Assembly (NCBI GenBank): GCA_041287865.1
Contig: JBGGMV010000036.1
Location: 32,562 to 96,561 of the forward strand
From: JAPWJZ01 sp041287865
Lineage (GTDB): Bacteria; Pseudomonadota; Alphaproteobacteria; Micavibrionales; UBA2020
Reading direction: 5' to 3'
Length of the DNA: 64,000 nucleotides
Shown here: positions 40,670 through 53,300 of the stretch, piece after piece
Numbering within the stretch: the stretch's first letter is position 1
Layout of the letters: every line of letters starts with the position of its first letter
Notes under the pieces: generated by a model
The model's database searches: none
Seen by the model: the letters and a program-made list of their open reading frames with translations, nothing else
What the model was told of the DNA's origin: nothing
Translations under genes and position numbers: made by a program

Positions 40670-42082
40670 ATGGCCACGCAGCAGCAGTCGCCGCCGCCCC
40701 GCACAGACCCGATGATGCAGAAAGTGCTCATGCTCGTCGCCTTGCACAAGCAGGCGCGGCACAAGCCCAAGATTTCCGACCTCAGCTTCATGATGGTCAA
40801 CCAGACCTTCAACATCGTGCCATACCGCCATTGCGCTTTCTGGCGCTGGGACGGGAAGACTTTAAGCGTCGAGGCGGCCTCGGGACTTGTGCAGATCGAC
40901 CAGAACGGCCCTTACGCGCTCTGGCTGAAAAGCGTCGCTACGCGCCTGATCCGCGAAAAATCCAAGGAAGTCGCCTTCACCCTGCCGGGCGCGCCGAAGC
41001 CTGAAGAAAGCTACGTCAAGTCATACCCGATCACCGCCGCCGACTGCACCGGCATCGAGCAGGAAAACTGGGCGCAATGGTCGTCATCGCATGCCATGCT
41101 GGTGACGATGAAGGGCGCGGACGGGGAAATACAGGGCGGACTCTGGTTCGACCGCGAGGAAGCCTTCAGCGAAACCGACGTCGCCTTCCTCGACGATCTT
41201 TGCGACAGCTATGCCCATGTCATCCAGAAGCTGGAGGCGAAAACAGGCGTTTCCGCGCGCCTTGCGCGCAAAAAGGGCTCGTGGTTCAAGAAGCTGGTTA
41301 TATTGGCTATTCTGGCGCTTTTCCTGCCGGTACGCATGACCGTGACGGCGCCCGCCGAAGTTGTGCCGAGCGATCCGCGCGTGGTGGGCGTGCCCTTCGA
41401 AGGTGTCATCGAAAAAGTTGTCGTGAAGCCCAACCAGCCCGTCCACAAGGGCGATTTACTGGTGACGATGGACCAGACGGCGCTGCGCAACCGCACCGAA
41501 CTGGTGTCGCAGGAGCTCAACACCGCGCAGCAGCAGCTGACCAAGACCGAGCGCGAGGCGCTCAAAGACCCGTCCAAGCTGACCGACCTGAACCTGCTGA
41601 AAGCGCAGATCCGCAGCAAGACGCAGGATAAAAAATACGCCGACGAGCTGATGAGCCGCGCCGAAATCCGCGCCGAGGCCGACGGCATCATCGTCTTCCC
41701 CGACGCCAACGCGCTGCGCGGCAAACCGGTGCAGACGGGCGAGCAGATCATGCTGCTGGCCGATCCCGCGCAGGCCGAGCTGATGGTGCGCATCCCCGTC
41801 GACGGCATGATCGAGCTGGACCCGGAAGTGCCGGTCAGCTTCTACCTCAACGTCACGCCGCTGATTTCGCAGCAGGCGCAGGTTGAAACGGTCAGCTATC
41901 AGGCAAGCATGGATCACGACGGGTTGATGACCTACAAGATGCGCGCGCGGTTCGAGGAAGGGGAGAGCGTGCCCCGCATGGGCTCGACCGGCACGGCCAA
42001 GGTCTTTGGGGAGAAAACGCTGTTCGGAATCAACGTCTTGCGCCGTCCGCTGGTGACGCTGCGCCGCCATCTGGGGATCTGA
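40670..42082 (+). CDS. GAF-like domain fused to HlyD-type adaptor
   Basis: The 470-residue protein has an unusual order. Residues about 20-185 form a GAF-like cytoplasmic domain (FMMVNQTFNIVPYRHCAFWR, LWFDREEAFSETDVAFLDDL). A single membrane helix follows at about 205-222 (KLVILAILALFLPV), then a periplasmic adaptor with lipoyl parts (GVIEKVVVKPNQPVHKGDLL and EADGIIVFPDANALRGKPV), a helical hairpin and a barrel segment. GAF domains bind small ligands or protein partners, so the adaptor could sense a cytoplasmic signal; the ligand is unknown. One base separates it from the protease-adaptor gene. Confidence 0.8.
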   Translation: MATQQQSPPPRTDPMMQKVLMLVALHKQARHKPKISDLSFMMVNQTFNIVPYRHCAFWRWDGKTLSVEAASGLVQIDQNGPYALWLKSVATRLIREKSKEVAFTLPGAPKPEESYVKSYPITAADCTGIEQENWAQWSSSHAMLVTMKGADGEIQGGLWFDREEAFSETDVAFLDDLCDSYAHVIQKLEAKTGVSARLARKKGSWFKKLVILAILALFLPVRMTVTAPAEVVPSDPRVVGVPFEGVIEKVVVKPNQPVHKGDLLVTMDQTALRNRTELVSQELNTAQQQLTKTEREALKDPSKLTDLNLLKAQIRSKTQDKKYADELMSRAEIRAEADGIIVFPDANALRGKPVQTGEQIMLLADPAQAELMVRIPVDGMIELDPEVPVSFYLNVTPLISQQAQVETVSYQASMDHDGLMTYKMRARFEEGESVPRMGSTGTAKVFGEKTLFGINVLRRPLVTLRRHLGI

Positions 42083-42083
42083 C

Positions 42084-44228
42084 ATGGAGCCTGGCAAAGC
42101 GGGGAAGAAGGAACAGGCGCTGCCGAGACTGAGGCAGGACCTGCAGCTCAACCCCGGCCCTGCCGACGAAGACGGCGCGCCGACATGGACGCTCTATGAT
42201 CCCGCCGCCAACAAGTATTACAAGATCGGCTGGCTGGAATTCGAGTGCATCGCGCGGCTCGACGAATGCCTGACGGTGCCCGAACTGGTGCGCCGCGTTT
42301 CCGCCGAAACGACGCTGCGCCCCGACGAAGACCAGCTGAAGGGCCTTGTGCTGTTCCTGATGATGAATAACCTGATCATGGCCGCCGACCCGGTCGTGTC
42401 GGAATATATCACCGAGCAGAGCGACAAGCGCAAGCCCGTTTTCTGGAAGAAAGCGGTGCATGGCTATCTTTACTTCACCATCCCGCTGTTCAAGCCGCAG
42501 CGCTTCCTTGACGCCACCTTTCCCTATATCAGCTTTTTGTTCACGCGCCAGTTCATGACCGGCGTGCTGCTGCTGCTGGGCGCCGGCATCATCATGACGC
42601 TGGGCCGTATCGACGAATTCTTCGCCACCTTCATGTCCTATATGACAGGCGAGGGGATGGTGATGATTTTAATCACCGTCACCATCATGAAATTCGTGCA
42701 CGAACTGGGCCACGCCTATACCGCCACCAAATACGGCGTGCCCGTGCCGGTGATGGGCGTCGCCATGATGGTGCTTTATCCCGTGCTTTACACCGAAACC
42801 TCCAACGCCTGGCGGATGCAGAACCGCAGGCACCGCATGCATATTTCCATGGCAGGCGTGATGGCGGAAATGGTGGTGGCCTCGGTTGCGCTGATCCTCT
42901 GGCACGTACTGCCGCCCGGCATGGGGCGCAGCGTGGCCTTCATGCTGGCGGCGGTCTCGCTGATCAGCTCGCTGCTGGTCAACCTCAACCCGCTGATGCG
43001 CTTTGACGGCTATTATCTGGTGGGCGACCTGATGGGCATCGACAACCTGCAGGACCGCACGACTGCCTTTGCCAAATGGCGCATCCGCAAGATTTTATGG
43101 GGCTGGGACGATGCGCCGCCCGAAATGGCCTCGCCGCAGCGCGCGCGGTTTCTTGAGACTTTCGGCTTTGCGCTGATCGGGTACCGCTTCGTGCTTTACG
43201 TCGGTATCGCGCTGATGGTTTATCACCTGTTTTTCAAGCCTTTAGGCCTGATTTTGACGATTATCGAGGTGGGCTTCTTCCTGGCCCTGCCGGTGCTGCG
43301 CGAACTCGCCGTCTGGTGGAAGGAGCGCAAGCGGATTTATTCATCCCCGCGCGGCGCGATCGTCGCCATGCTGCTTGTCTTCGGTTCGGTCTACTGCTTC
43401 CTGCCCGCGCAATCGCATATCGATGTGCCGGCCGTGCTGCATGCGCAGGCCTACAACCGCCTTTACCCGACTGTCGCGGGACAACTCGAGGAAATCGCCG
43501 TCCGGCAGGGGCAGAAGGTAGAGCAGGGCGACCTGCTGTTCCGTATTTCGTCCCCCTCGCTGGAAAATGAAATCGCGCTGGCGCAGATCAAGCTGGATGC
43601 AATGCGCCAGATCAGGGGCCGCGAGGAAGCGGACGCGAAACTGGTGCGCAAATGGCGCACGATGGACGAGGATGTCGCGGCATCCGAACAGGCGCTGAAG
43701 GGTCTGCTGGAGCAGAAGGAGCGCCTGACCGTGCGCGCCGCCTACGCGGGCGTGATCCATGACCTCGATCAGGCGCTGCATGTGGGCGACTGGATCAATA
43801 CGACCTACATGCTGGCCGTGCTGGTCGACGATACCGCGCCTGTGCTTTCCGGCTATGTCGCCGAGGGCGATCACGCGCGCGTGGCGCCGGGGGCGGCCGG
43901 CTGGTTTTATCCGGAAACCACGCCTTTCGCGCGCTATCCCGTCAAACTCGACCAGGTGGGCGACACCGACAGCACCGATATCTTCTGGCCCGAACTGGCC
44001 TCGGTCTTCGGCGGCCCCCTGCCGGCAGACATGAATCGGAGCCAGGGGCAGGCCCCCGTTTCCAGATATACCCTCTATTCGGCACGCTTTGTGCTTGGAG
44101 ATAGCGCAGCTTTATTACCGGACTTTACCCTCCGCGGTGTCGTCCGTCTTGAAGCCGCACCGGAGAGCCTACTTAACATCCTGACCAAACGAGCTATTTC
44201 AGTCTTTATGCAGGAGAGCGGTTTGTAG
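42084..44228 (+). CDS. PqqD-like/M50 protease/HlyD fusion membrane protein
   Basis: The 714-residue protein has three parts. Residues about 30-100 look like a PqqD-type peptide-binding domain (YDPAANKYYKIGWLEFE). Next is a multi-span M50-type intramembrane metalloprotease core with HELGH at 206-210 and the third-ligand motif NPLMRFDGYY (N302, D308). After further helices, residues about 450-640 form a HlyD-like part (LYPTVAGQLEEIAVRQGQKV and a coiled hairpin). All zinc residues appear intact. It occupies the place where a type 1 system would have its ABC ATPase. It probably binds, clips or anchors the giant protein encoded next; that is inference. It ends 104 bases before the adhesin start. 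Confidence 0.82.
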   Translation: MEPGKAGKKEQALPRLRQDLQLNPGPADEDGAPTWTLYDPAANKYYKIGWLEFECIARLDECLTVPELVRRVSAETTLRPDEDQLKGLVLFLMMNNLIMAADPVVSEYITEQSDKRKPVFWKKAVHGYLYFTIPLFKPQRFLDATFPYISFLFTRQFMTGVLLLLGAGIIMTLGRIDEFFATFMSYMTGEGMVMILITVTIMKFVHELGHAYTATKYGVPVPVMGVAMMVLYPVLYTETSNAWRMQNRRHRMHISMAGVMAEMVVASVALILWHVLPPGMGRSVAFMLAAVSLISSLLVNLNPLMRFDGYYLVGDLMGIDNLQDRTTAFAKWRIRKILWGWDDAPPEMASPQRARFLETFGFALIGYRFVLYVGIALMVYHLFFKPLGLILTIIEVGFFLALPVLRELAVWWKERKRIYSSPRGAIVAMLLVFGSVYCFLPAQSHIDVPAVLHAQAYNRLYPTVAGQLEEIAVRQGQKVEQGDLLFRISSPSLENEIALAQIKLDAMRQIRGREEADAKLVRKWRTMDEDVAASEQALKGLLEQKERLTVRAAYAGVIHDLDQALHVGDWINTTYMLAVLVDDTAPVLSGYVAEGDHARVAPGAAGWFYPETTPFARYPVKLDQVGDTDSTDIFWPELASVFGGPLPADMNRSQGQAPVSRYTLYSARFVLGDSAALLPDFTLRGVVRLEAAPESLLNILTKRAISVFMQESGL

Positions 44229-44234
44229 CGGGAA

Positions 44235-44291
44235 GTTAACAAGGTGTTAATGGCGGAGTTAAGACATTCCTCACGGTTCTAAAGGTATAAT
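44235..44291 (+). promoter_or_regulatory. Probable promoter of the giant adhesin with three GTTAA repeats
   Basis: A perfect -10 TATAAT lies at 44286-44291, 41 bases before the ATG. GACATT (44263-44268), 17 bases upstream, is a weak -35 candidate. GTTAA occurs at 44235, 44246 and 44258, spaced 11-12 bases on one helix face, as expected for an activator or repressor array. Confidence 0.5.
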
Positions 44292-44332
44292 TTAAAAGGG
44301 AAATAGGCGTTCCAGGGCTTCGTGAAAAGTAA

Positions 44333-47300
44333 ATGACCAAGGGCAAAACACCAGATAAGGGAAAACCCAAATCGACTCTCTACGCGTTAGAGAAGCGATT
44401 GATGCTGGACGCAACCCTGAGCGGCCTTGCCGCGAGTGTCACCTTCACCGAAGCGCAGGTGAATATCACCCAGCAATCCAACCGCGACTTCGACTTCGTC
44501 ACGCCCACGATCCTCTCCGGCGTGGGCGAGGACGGGCAAGTCACCATGGGCGGCACGACCACCAGCTTCAACGGCGCGCAGCTCACGATCTCCACCAGCG
44601 GCGGCATTTACGAGCAGCTTTACATCAGCCGCACCCGCCAGACCGTGGGCGCGCAGGGCGCGACGGATATCGCGGTCTACAACTTCGGCGTCGCCTACGG
44701 CGGCCTGCAGATCGGCGCGCTCGACCAGGCGGACGGCAACGGCGTCGACGGCAACCCGCTGATCATCACGCTGAACTCCAACGCCACCCAGGCCAGCATC
44801 GAGGCGCTGATCGAGCGCATCAGCTTCCGCACCCTGTCCGACAACCCCGCGGCCAGCCGCACCATCACCTATTCGCTGAAGGATAGCGGCGGCGTCGATC
44901 TTTTCGCCGTCAATCCCAGCATTACCGTCAACATCACGCCGCAGAACGACGCACCCTATGTCGCGGCCAACACCGGCATCCGCGTCGCCGACGGCGCAAC
45001 GGTTACCATCCGCTCCGAAAACCTGCTGGTGCGCGACGAAGACAGTGGCACCATCACCTTCACGCTTACCACGCTGCCCACCACCGGCACGCTGCGCCGT
45101 AGCGGCGTGGCGGTAGGTATTGGCGGCACCTTTACGCAGGCTGACGTCGACGGTGGCCTGATGACCTTCCAGAACACGGTTGCCGGCGTGAACGAGATCA
45201 TGCTGGGCCTGACCGCCTCCGACGGCACGGCGACGATTTCGCTCTACAACGAAGTCGTCAACGGCGACATGGGTTCGGCCACCGGCTGGACACTTGGCGC
45301 GGGCTGGGGCAGCATTTCGGGCGGCCTCGCCAACAAGAGCGCCGACGGCCAAGGCAGCCTGCTCCGTACCGATCAATACCTGGTAAGCGGCCAGACCTAC
45401 AAGGTCACTTACACGCTGACCGTCACCACTGCCGGCACCTGGACGGCGACGCTGGGCGGCGCGACGGGCACGGGCCGCACGGCCAGCGGCACCTATACCG
45501 AAATCATCACGGCGGGCGCCACCAGCCGCGATATCGGCTTCAACGTCGCCACCAACAACTCGCGCGGCACGATCGACAACTTCTCGATCGTCGCCATCAA
45601 CGATGTCACCGACCTCGGCGCTGACGAAACCACCAACGGCGACTTTGCCGCCGGCGCGGGCTGGACGACCGGCACGGGCTGGTCGATCGGCGGCGGCGTC
45701 GCGACCAAGGTGGCCGGCACGGCCAGCAACCTCACGGAATCCGACACCACGCTTGTCCCGGGCCGCACCTACCAGGTGACCTACACCATCACGCGCACGG
45801 CGGGCACGATCAACGTCGATATCGGCGGCACCAACGGCGCGGCCCGCGTGCTCAGCGGCACCTATACCGAATACATCACGGCCGGCACCGGCACCACTAT
45901 CGGTTTCGAGGCGACCAACACCTTCGCCGGCACGGTCGACAACTTCATCGTCAAGCGCGTTCTGGTGACGCCGCAGCACATGAGCTTCGCCACCACCGAA
46001 GTCACGGGCGGCGATTTCGCTTCCGCCGCCGACTGGACGGCGACAGGGCTGACGGTCACCGGCGGCGTCGCCAACCAGACAGCAAATACGACCGCAAGCG
46101 TGACGCAGACAGATACGAGCCTTGTCGCGGGCAGGCTTTACCAGGTTACTTTCACCGTAAACAGAACCAGCGGCACGGGCACGGTCAGCGCCGGCATCGG
46201 CGGTACGGCAGGCACGGCTACCAGCGGCAGCGGCACCTTCACGCAGTTAATCGTCGCAGGCGCGGGCGGCACGATCGGCCTGAATACCGCGGGCAGTTTC
46301 CGCGGCACGATTGACAACTTCATCGTCAGGGGCGTGCCCGATTTCGCCAATATCGACAACAACAACTCCACCCCGACTCTGGTGCCCGAAGACGTCATCC
46401 GCAGGATCGACCCCGGCGTTTACTACAACGCTTCTAACGGCAACTACTACCGGGTTATCACTACCACCGTTTCGATCGGCGACGCGCTGCGTCTTGCCGA
46501 AGACAGCTACCTGAACGGCGTCGCCGGCCACCTGATGACCGTTACCAGTTTGGCTGAAAACACCTTCATCGACAGCATCAACGTCGGCTCGTCGTGGATG
46601 GCGGCCTCCGACACCAACCTGGAATCCTACTGGCAGTACATGGCCGGCCCCGAAAAAGGCCAGATCTTCTACGTCGGCATCGACGGGCAGGGCGGCGCGG
46701 CGGTGGGCGGCGCCTACGAGAACTGGAGCGCTTCGGAGCCCAACGACTACCTCTTCGGCAACACGGCGAACGTCAACGGCTTCGTCGAATGGACGACCGG
46801 CACGCCCCCCGGCGAGGACTGGCTGGAATGGCAGGAAGGCGGCAACTGGAACGATAACGTCGGCCCCTATACCTACATCGTCGAGTGGGAAGGCGCGGAC
46901 GTCATCAATAACCTGCTCTACCGCTACGACTACACCACGCCCGCGACCGACATCGTCGCCGGCTCCATCATGGGCACGGTGCAGGGCGCCGACCAGGAAA
47001 AAACCGCGCTTACCTACGCGATCACCGCCGGCTCGGGCTTTGGACTTTTCTCCGTCAACGCGTCGACAGGCCAGATCACCATTACCGATGCCACAGCGGC
47101 CAGCACGATCCGCACCAACCTCGGCACGACGCCTTCCTACACCCTGACCATGACGGTCAGCGACGGCGTGAACACCTCGGTCGCGCGCACCGTCACCATC
47201 GAATTCAACGGCATCCCGGGCTCGGGCGGCAGCGTCACCAACAACGGCATGACCGCCAACGAGGCCGCGACCACCACGCTGACCACGGCGATGCTGAACT

Positions 47301-50300
47301 ACACCGACACCGATCCGCCGGACCAGATCATCTTCGACATCACCAACGACGTCGACGACGGCTATCTGCAGCTGTCGACCACGCCGGGCCTTGCCATCCA
47401 TTCCTTCACGCTGGCCGACCTGCAGGGCGGCCTTGTGCAGTACGTCCACGACGGCGGCGAGCCGGTGGCGGATTCGTTCGTCTTCACGATTACCGACCCT
47501 TCGGCGACCTCGAGCGCCCTCACCTTCAACATCACGGTCAACCAGGCCAACGACGCGCCTACCATCTCGATGGCGGCCAGCTGGACGGTCGCCCAGGTTT
47601 TGGCGGCGCACCCGGGCGTAAGCTATGACGCCACCACCAACAGCTTCTACCGCTACATCTCGGTCACGGCCGGCACAGTGAACTACACGCAGGCGCTGAC
47701 CGCCGCCGCCGCCTATACGCTCTTCGGACGCGGCGGCTCGCTGGCGAACATCACCAGCGCCTATGAAAACGGCATCCTCAACACACTGGCGACCGGCGCG
47801 CTCACATGGCTGGGCGGTTCCGACAGCATCCAGGAAGGTATTTGGAAGTTTGGCGGCGGCACCGAATCTGGCGAGATCTTCTCCTCCGGCCCCTTCACCT
47901 ACCTTGGCTCCTACGTCAACTGGGCGACGGGCGAGCCCAGCGGCACGACCGCCGGCGACGACTATCAGGTGCTGAACGCGGCCGGCACCTGGCAGGACCA
48001 GGTGTTCAACCTCGGCACCGTCGACGGCTACATCATCGAATGGGACGCCGACATCGTCCTGCCCAGCACGATTTTCTACACCATCGCCGAAAACTCGGCC
48101 AACGGCACCGTCGTCGCCGATGCGAACTCGACCAACCCCGAGGGCGGCCAGACCGTCACCTACTCGATCACCGCGGGCAACACCGGCGGCGCCTTCGCCA
48201 TCAACTCCTCGACCGGCGTCATCACCGTGGTCGGCCCGACGGACTTCGAGACCTCGCCCGTCTATAACCTGACGATCCGCGCGACGGACGACGGCGGTAC
48301 GGCCAACGGCGGCATCGATTTCAGCGAGCAGACGCTGATCATCAACCTGACCGACGTGAACGAAAGCCCGATCGTCACCAACAACGGCCTTTCCGCTAAC
48401 GAGGGCGCGACGACCACGATCACCACCGCCAGCCTGAACATTTCGGACGAAGTGCCCACGGCGAACCGCGTCATCACTATCACCTCGGGCGTCACCAACG
48501 GCTTTATCGCGCTGACCTCCGCGCCCGCGACGCCCATTGCCAGCTTTACGCAGGCGAACCTCGAGGCCAACCAGGTCATCTACGTCCATAACGGCACGAA
48601 CACGCTGTCCGATACCTTCACCTTCAACGTGACGGACGGCACCTTCAACGTCAACGGCAACGTGTTCAGCATCACCGTCAACCCGGCCAACGACGCGCCG
48701 CAAGGCACGAACATCACCACCGCCATCCTCGAGGACGCGGTTTATACCTTCGCCACCGCCAACTTCGGTTTCAGCGACCCGAACGACACGCCCTCGCATA
48801 GCTTCGCGGGCATCGTTGTTTCCACGCTGCCCACCGCCCTCATGGGCTCACTGTTCCTGAACGCGGTTGCGGTGACGGCAGGGCAAGTGATTTCGGCTGC
48901 GAACATCGCCTCCGGCCTGCTGACCTTTACGCCCGCCGCGAACCTGAACGGCGCGGGCGCGGCTTCCTTCACCTTCGCGGTGCGCGACAGCGGCGGCACG
49001 GCCAACGGCGGCGTCGATACCGACCAGACGCCCAATACCTTCACCTTCAACATCACCGCTGTGAACGACGCGCCCGCGGGCACGGACACCACGGTGACGA
49101 TGCTGGAGGACGCGGCTTCCTATACCTTCACCGCCGCCAACTTCGGCTTTACCGACCCGAACGATACGCCTGCGAACACGATGACCAACGTGCGCATCAC
49201 GACGCTGCCCGCCGCCGGCACGCTGTTCCTGAACGCGGTCGCGGTGACGGCGGGTCAGTTTATCACGCTCGCCAACATCAACTCGGGTCTCCTGACCTTC
49301 ACGCCCGCCGCCAACGGCAACGGCGGCCCCTATACGACCTTCACCTTCCAGGTGCAGGACAACGGTGGCACCGCCAACAGCGGCGTGGACCTCGACCAGT
49401 CGGCCAACACGATGAGCATCAACGTGACGGCGATCAACGACGCGCCCGCCGGCACGAACGGCACGGTAACGGCGACGGAAGACACGGCCTATGTCTTCAC
49501 CGCCGCCAACTTCGGCTTCACCGACCCGAACGACCCGACCAACGGCCATACGCTGACCAACGTGCGCATCGCGTCGCTGCCCGCTGTCGGCTCGCTGCGT
49601 CTGAACGGCGTGGCCGTGACGGCGGGCCAGTACATCACCGTCGCCAACATCAACTCGGGCCAGCTCACCTTCACCCCGGTTGCCAATGCCAACGGCACGG
49701 GTTACGCCAGCTTCACCTTCCAGGTGCAGGACAGCGGCGGCACGGCCAACGGCGGCGTCGACCTTGACGCTTCGGCCAATACTCTGACCATCGACGTAAC
49801 GGCCGTCAACGACGCGCCCGCCGGCGCGGACGCCACCGTCACCACGCTCGAAGATACCTCCTATGTCTTCAGCGCCGCCAATTTTGGCTTCAGCGACGCG
49901 GGCGACAGCCCCCTGAACACGCTGAATGCCGTGCGTATCTCGTCGCTGCCGATCGTGGGTTCGCTGCTGCTGAACGGGGTCGCGGTGACCGTCGGCCAGT
50001 TTGTTTCGGCCGCCAACATTACATCCGGCCTGCTGACCTTTGCTCCGGCCCTCAATGGCAACGGCGCGGGTTACGCCTCCTTCACCTTCCAGGTGCAGGA
50101 TAACGGCGGCACGGCCAACGGCGGCGTCGACCTCGACCAGTCGGCCAATACCATCACCATCAACGTCACCAGCGTGAACGACGCGCCCGCCGGCACGGAC
50201 AACACCGTCACCACGCTGGAAGACACGGCCTTCACTTTCACCGCCGCGCATTTCGGTTTCAGCGACACCAGCGATACGCCCGCCAATACGCTGAACGCCG

Positions 50301-53300
50301 TGCGCATCACCGCGCTGCCCGCGACGGGCTCGCTGCTGCTGAACGGCGTGGCTGTCACCGCCGGCCAGTTTGTCTCGGTCGCCAACATCAACTCCGGCCT
50401 GCTGACCTTCACGCCCGCCGCCAATGCCAACGGCGCGGGCAACGCCTCCTTCACGTTCCAGGTGCAGGATAACGGCGGCATTGCCTCGACCGGCGTCGAT
50501 CTCGACCAGTCGGCCAACACGATGACCATCAACGTGACGGCCGTCAACGACGCGCCCGCCGGCACGAACGGCACGGTGACCGCAACGGAAGATGCGATCT
50601 ATACCTTCACCGCCGCCAACTTTGGCTTTACCGACCCGAACGATCCGACCGCCGGCCATACGCTGACGAACGTGCGCATCTCGTCGCTGCCGCTTGTGGG
50701 CTCGCTGCTGCTGAACGGCGTTGCCGTGACGGCTGGCCAGTTCATCACCGTCGCCAACATCAACAGCGGATTGCTCACCTTCACCCCTGTCGCCAACGCC
50801 AACGGCGCGGGTTACGCCAGCTTCACCTTCCAGGTGCAGGACTCGGGCGGCACGGCCAACGGCGGCGTCGACCTCGACGCTTCGGCCAATACGCTCACCA
50901 TCGACGTGACCGCCGTCAACGACGCGCCTGCCGGCACGAACAACACGGTGACGGCACTGGAAGACACGGCCTTCGCCTTTACAGCCGCGCATTTCGGCTT
51001 TACCGACCCGAACGATCCCACCGCCGGCCATACGCTTGCGGGCGTGCGCATCTCGACGCTGCCCGCCACCGGCTCGCTGCTGCTGAACGGCGTTGCCGTC
51101 ACGGCGGGGCAACTGGTGTCGGTTGCGAACATCAACAGCGGCCTGCTGACCTTCACGCCCGCCGCCAACGCGAACGGCGCGGGCAACGCCTCCTTCACCT
51201 TCGCGGTGCAGGACAGTGGCGGCACGGCAGGTGGCGGCGTTGACGAAGATGCATCGCCGAACACGATGACGATCAACGTCACGGCCGTGAACGACGCGCC
51301 CGCGGGCACGAACAACACAGTTACGACGCTGGAAGACACGGCCATTACCTTCACGGCGGCCAACTTCGGCTTTACCGATCCGAACGATCCGACCGCAGGC
51401 CATGCGCTGACGGCGGTGCGCATCTCGGCGCTGCCGGCGCTTGGCTCGCTGCTGCTGAACGGCGTTGCGGTGACGGCGGGGCAGGTGATCTCTGTCGCCA
51501 ACATCAACAGCGGCCTGCTGACCTTCACGCCTGTCACCAACGCCAGCGGCACGGGTTATACCAGCTTTACCTTCCAGGTTCAGGATACCGGCGGCACCGC
51601 CAACGGCGGCGTCGACCTCGACCAGTCTGCAAATACGATGACCATCGACGTCACGAACGTCAACGACGCGCCCGCCGGAACGAACGCGACGGTGACCGCG
51701 ACGGAAGACGGTTCTTACACCTTTACTGCCGCCAACTTCGGCTTTACCGACCCGAACGATCCGACCGCAGGCCATACGCTGACCAACGTGCGCATTTCGG
51801 CGCTGCCGGCCGTGGGTTCGCTGCTGCTGAACGGCGTTGCCGTGACGGCCGGACAGTTCATCACCGTCGCCAACATCAACAGCGGATTGCTGACCTTCAC
51901 GCCTGCCGCCAACGCCAACGGCGCGGGATACGCCAGCTTCACGTTCCAGGTGCAGGACAGCGGCGGCACGGCGAACAGCGGCGTCGACCTCGACGCCTCG
52001 CCGAACACGATGACGATCGACGTGACGGCCGTCAACGACGCGCCGGCCGGCACGAACGCCACGGTTACCACGCTGGAAGACACCGCCTATGTCTTTACCG
52101 CCGCAAACTTCGGCTTCACCGACCCGAACGACCCGACCGCCGGCCATACGCTGACGGCGGTGCGTATCTCGGCGCTGCCGGCTGTGGGCTCGCTGCTGCT
52201 GAACGGCGCAGCCGTCACAGCGGGGCAGGTGATCTCTGTCGCTAACATCAACTCGGGCCTCCTGACTTTCTCGCCCGCTGCCAACGCCAACGGCGCGGGT
52301 TACGCCAGCTTCACCTTCCAGGTGCAGGACAGCGGCGGCACGGCCAACGGCGGCGTCGACCTCGACCAGTCGGCCAATACGATGACGATCAACGTAACCT
52401 CCGTCAACGACGCGCCCGCCGGCACGGACAACACCGTCACGACACTGGAAGACACGGCTTTCACCTTCACCACCGCGCATTTCGGTTTCAGCGATACAAG
52501 CGATACGCCCGCCAATACGCTGCTGGCCGTGCGCATCACGGCGCTGCCCGCCACCGGTTCCCTGCTGCTGAACGGCGCGGCTGTCACTGCAGGCCAGTTT
52601 ATCTCGGTTGCGAATATCAACTCGGGCCTGCTGACCTTCACGCCCGCCGCCAACGCCAACGGCGCGGGTAACGCCTCCTTCACCTTCCAGGTGCAGGATA
52701 ACGGCGGCACGGCCTCGACCGGCGTCGATCTCGACCAGTCGGCCAATACGATGACGATCAACGTCACGGCGGTGAACGACGCGCCCGCCGGCACGAACAA
52801 TACCGTTACGGCGATCGAGGACACGGCCTTTACCTTTACCGCCGCTCATTTCGGCTTTACCGATCCGAACGACCCGACCGCAGGCCATACGCTGAGCGCT
52901 GTGCGCATCGCTGTGCTGCCCGTCACCGGTTCGCTGCTGCTGAACGGCGTTGCCGTCACCGCCGGCCAGACGATTTCGGTCGCCAACATCAACAGCGGCC
53001 TGCTGACCTTTACGCCCGCTGCCAACGCAAACGGCGCGGGCAATGCGTCCTTTACCTTCCAGGTGCAGGACAGCGGCGGCACCGCTAACAGTGGCGTCGA
53101 TCTGGATGCCTCGCCGAATACGATGACCATCGACGTCACCGCCGTGAACGATGCGCCTGCCGGCACGAACAACACCGTCACGACGCTGGAAGATACGGCC
53201 TTCACCTTCACCGCCGCACATTTCGGCTTTACCGACCCGAACGATCCGACCGCAGGTCATGCGCTGACGGCCGTGCGTATTTCGGCCTTGCCCGCCACGG

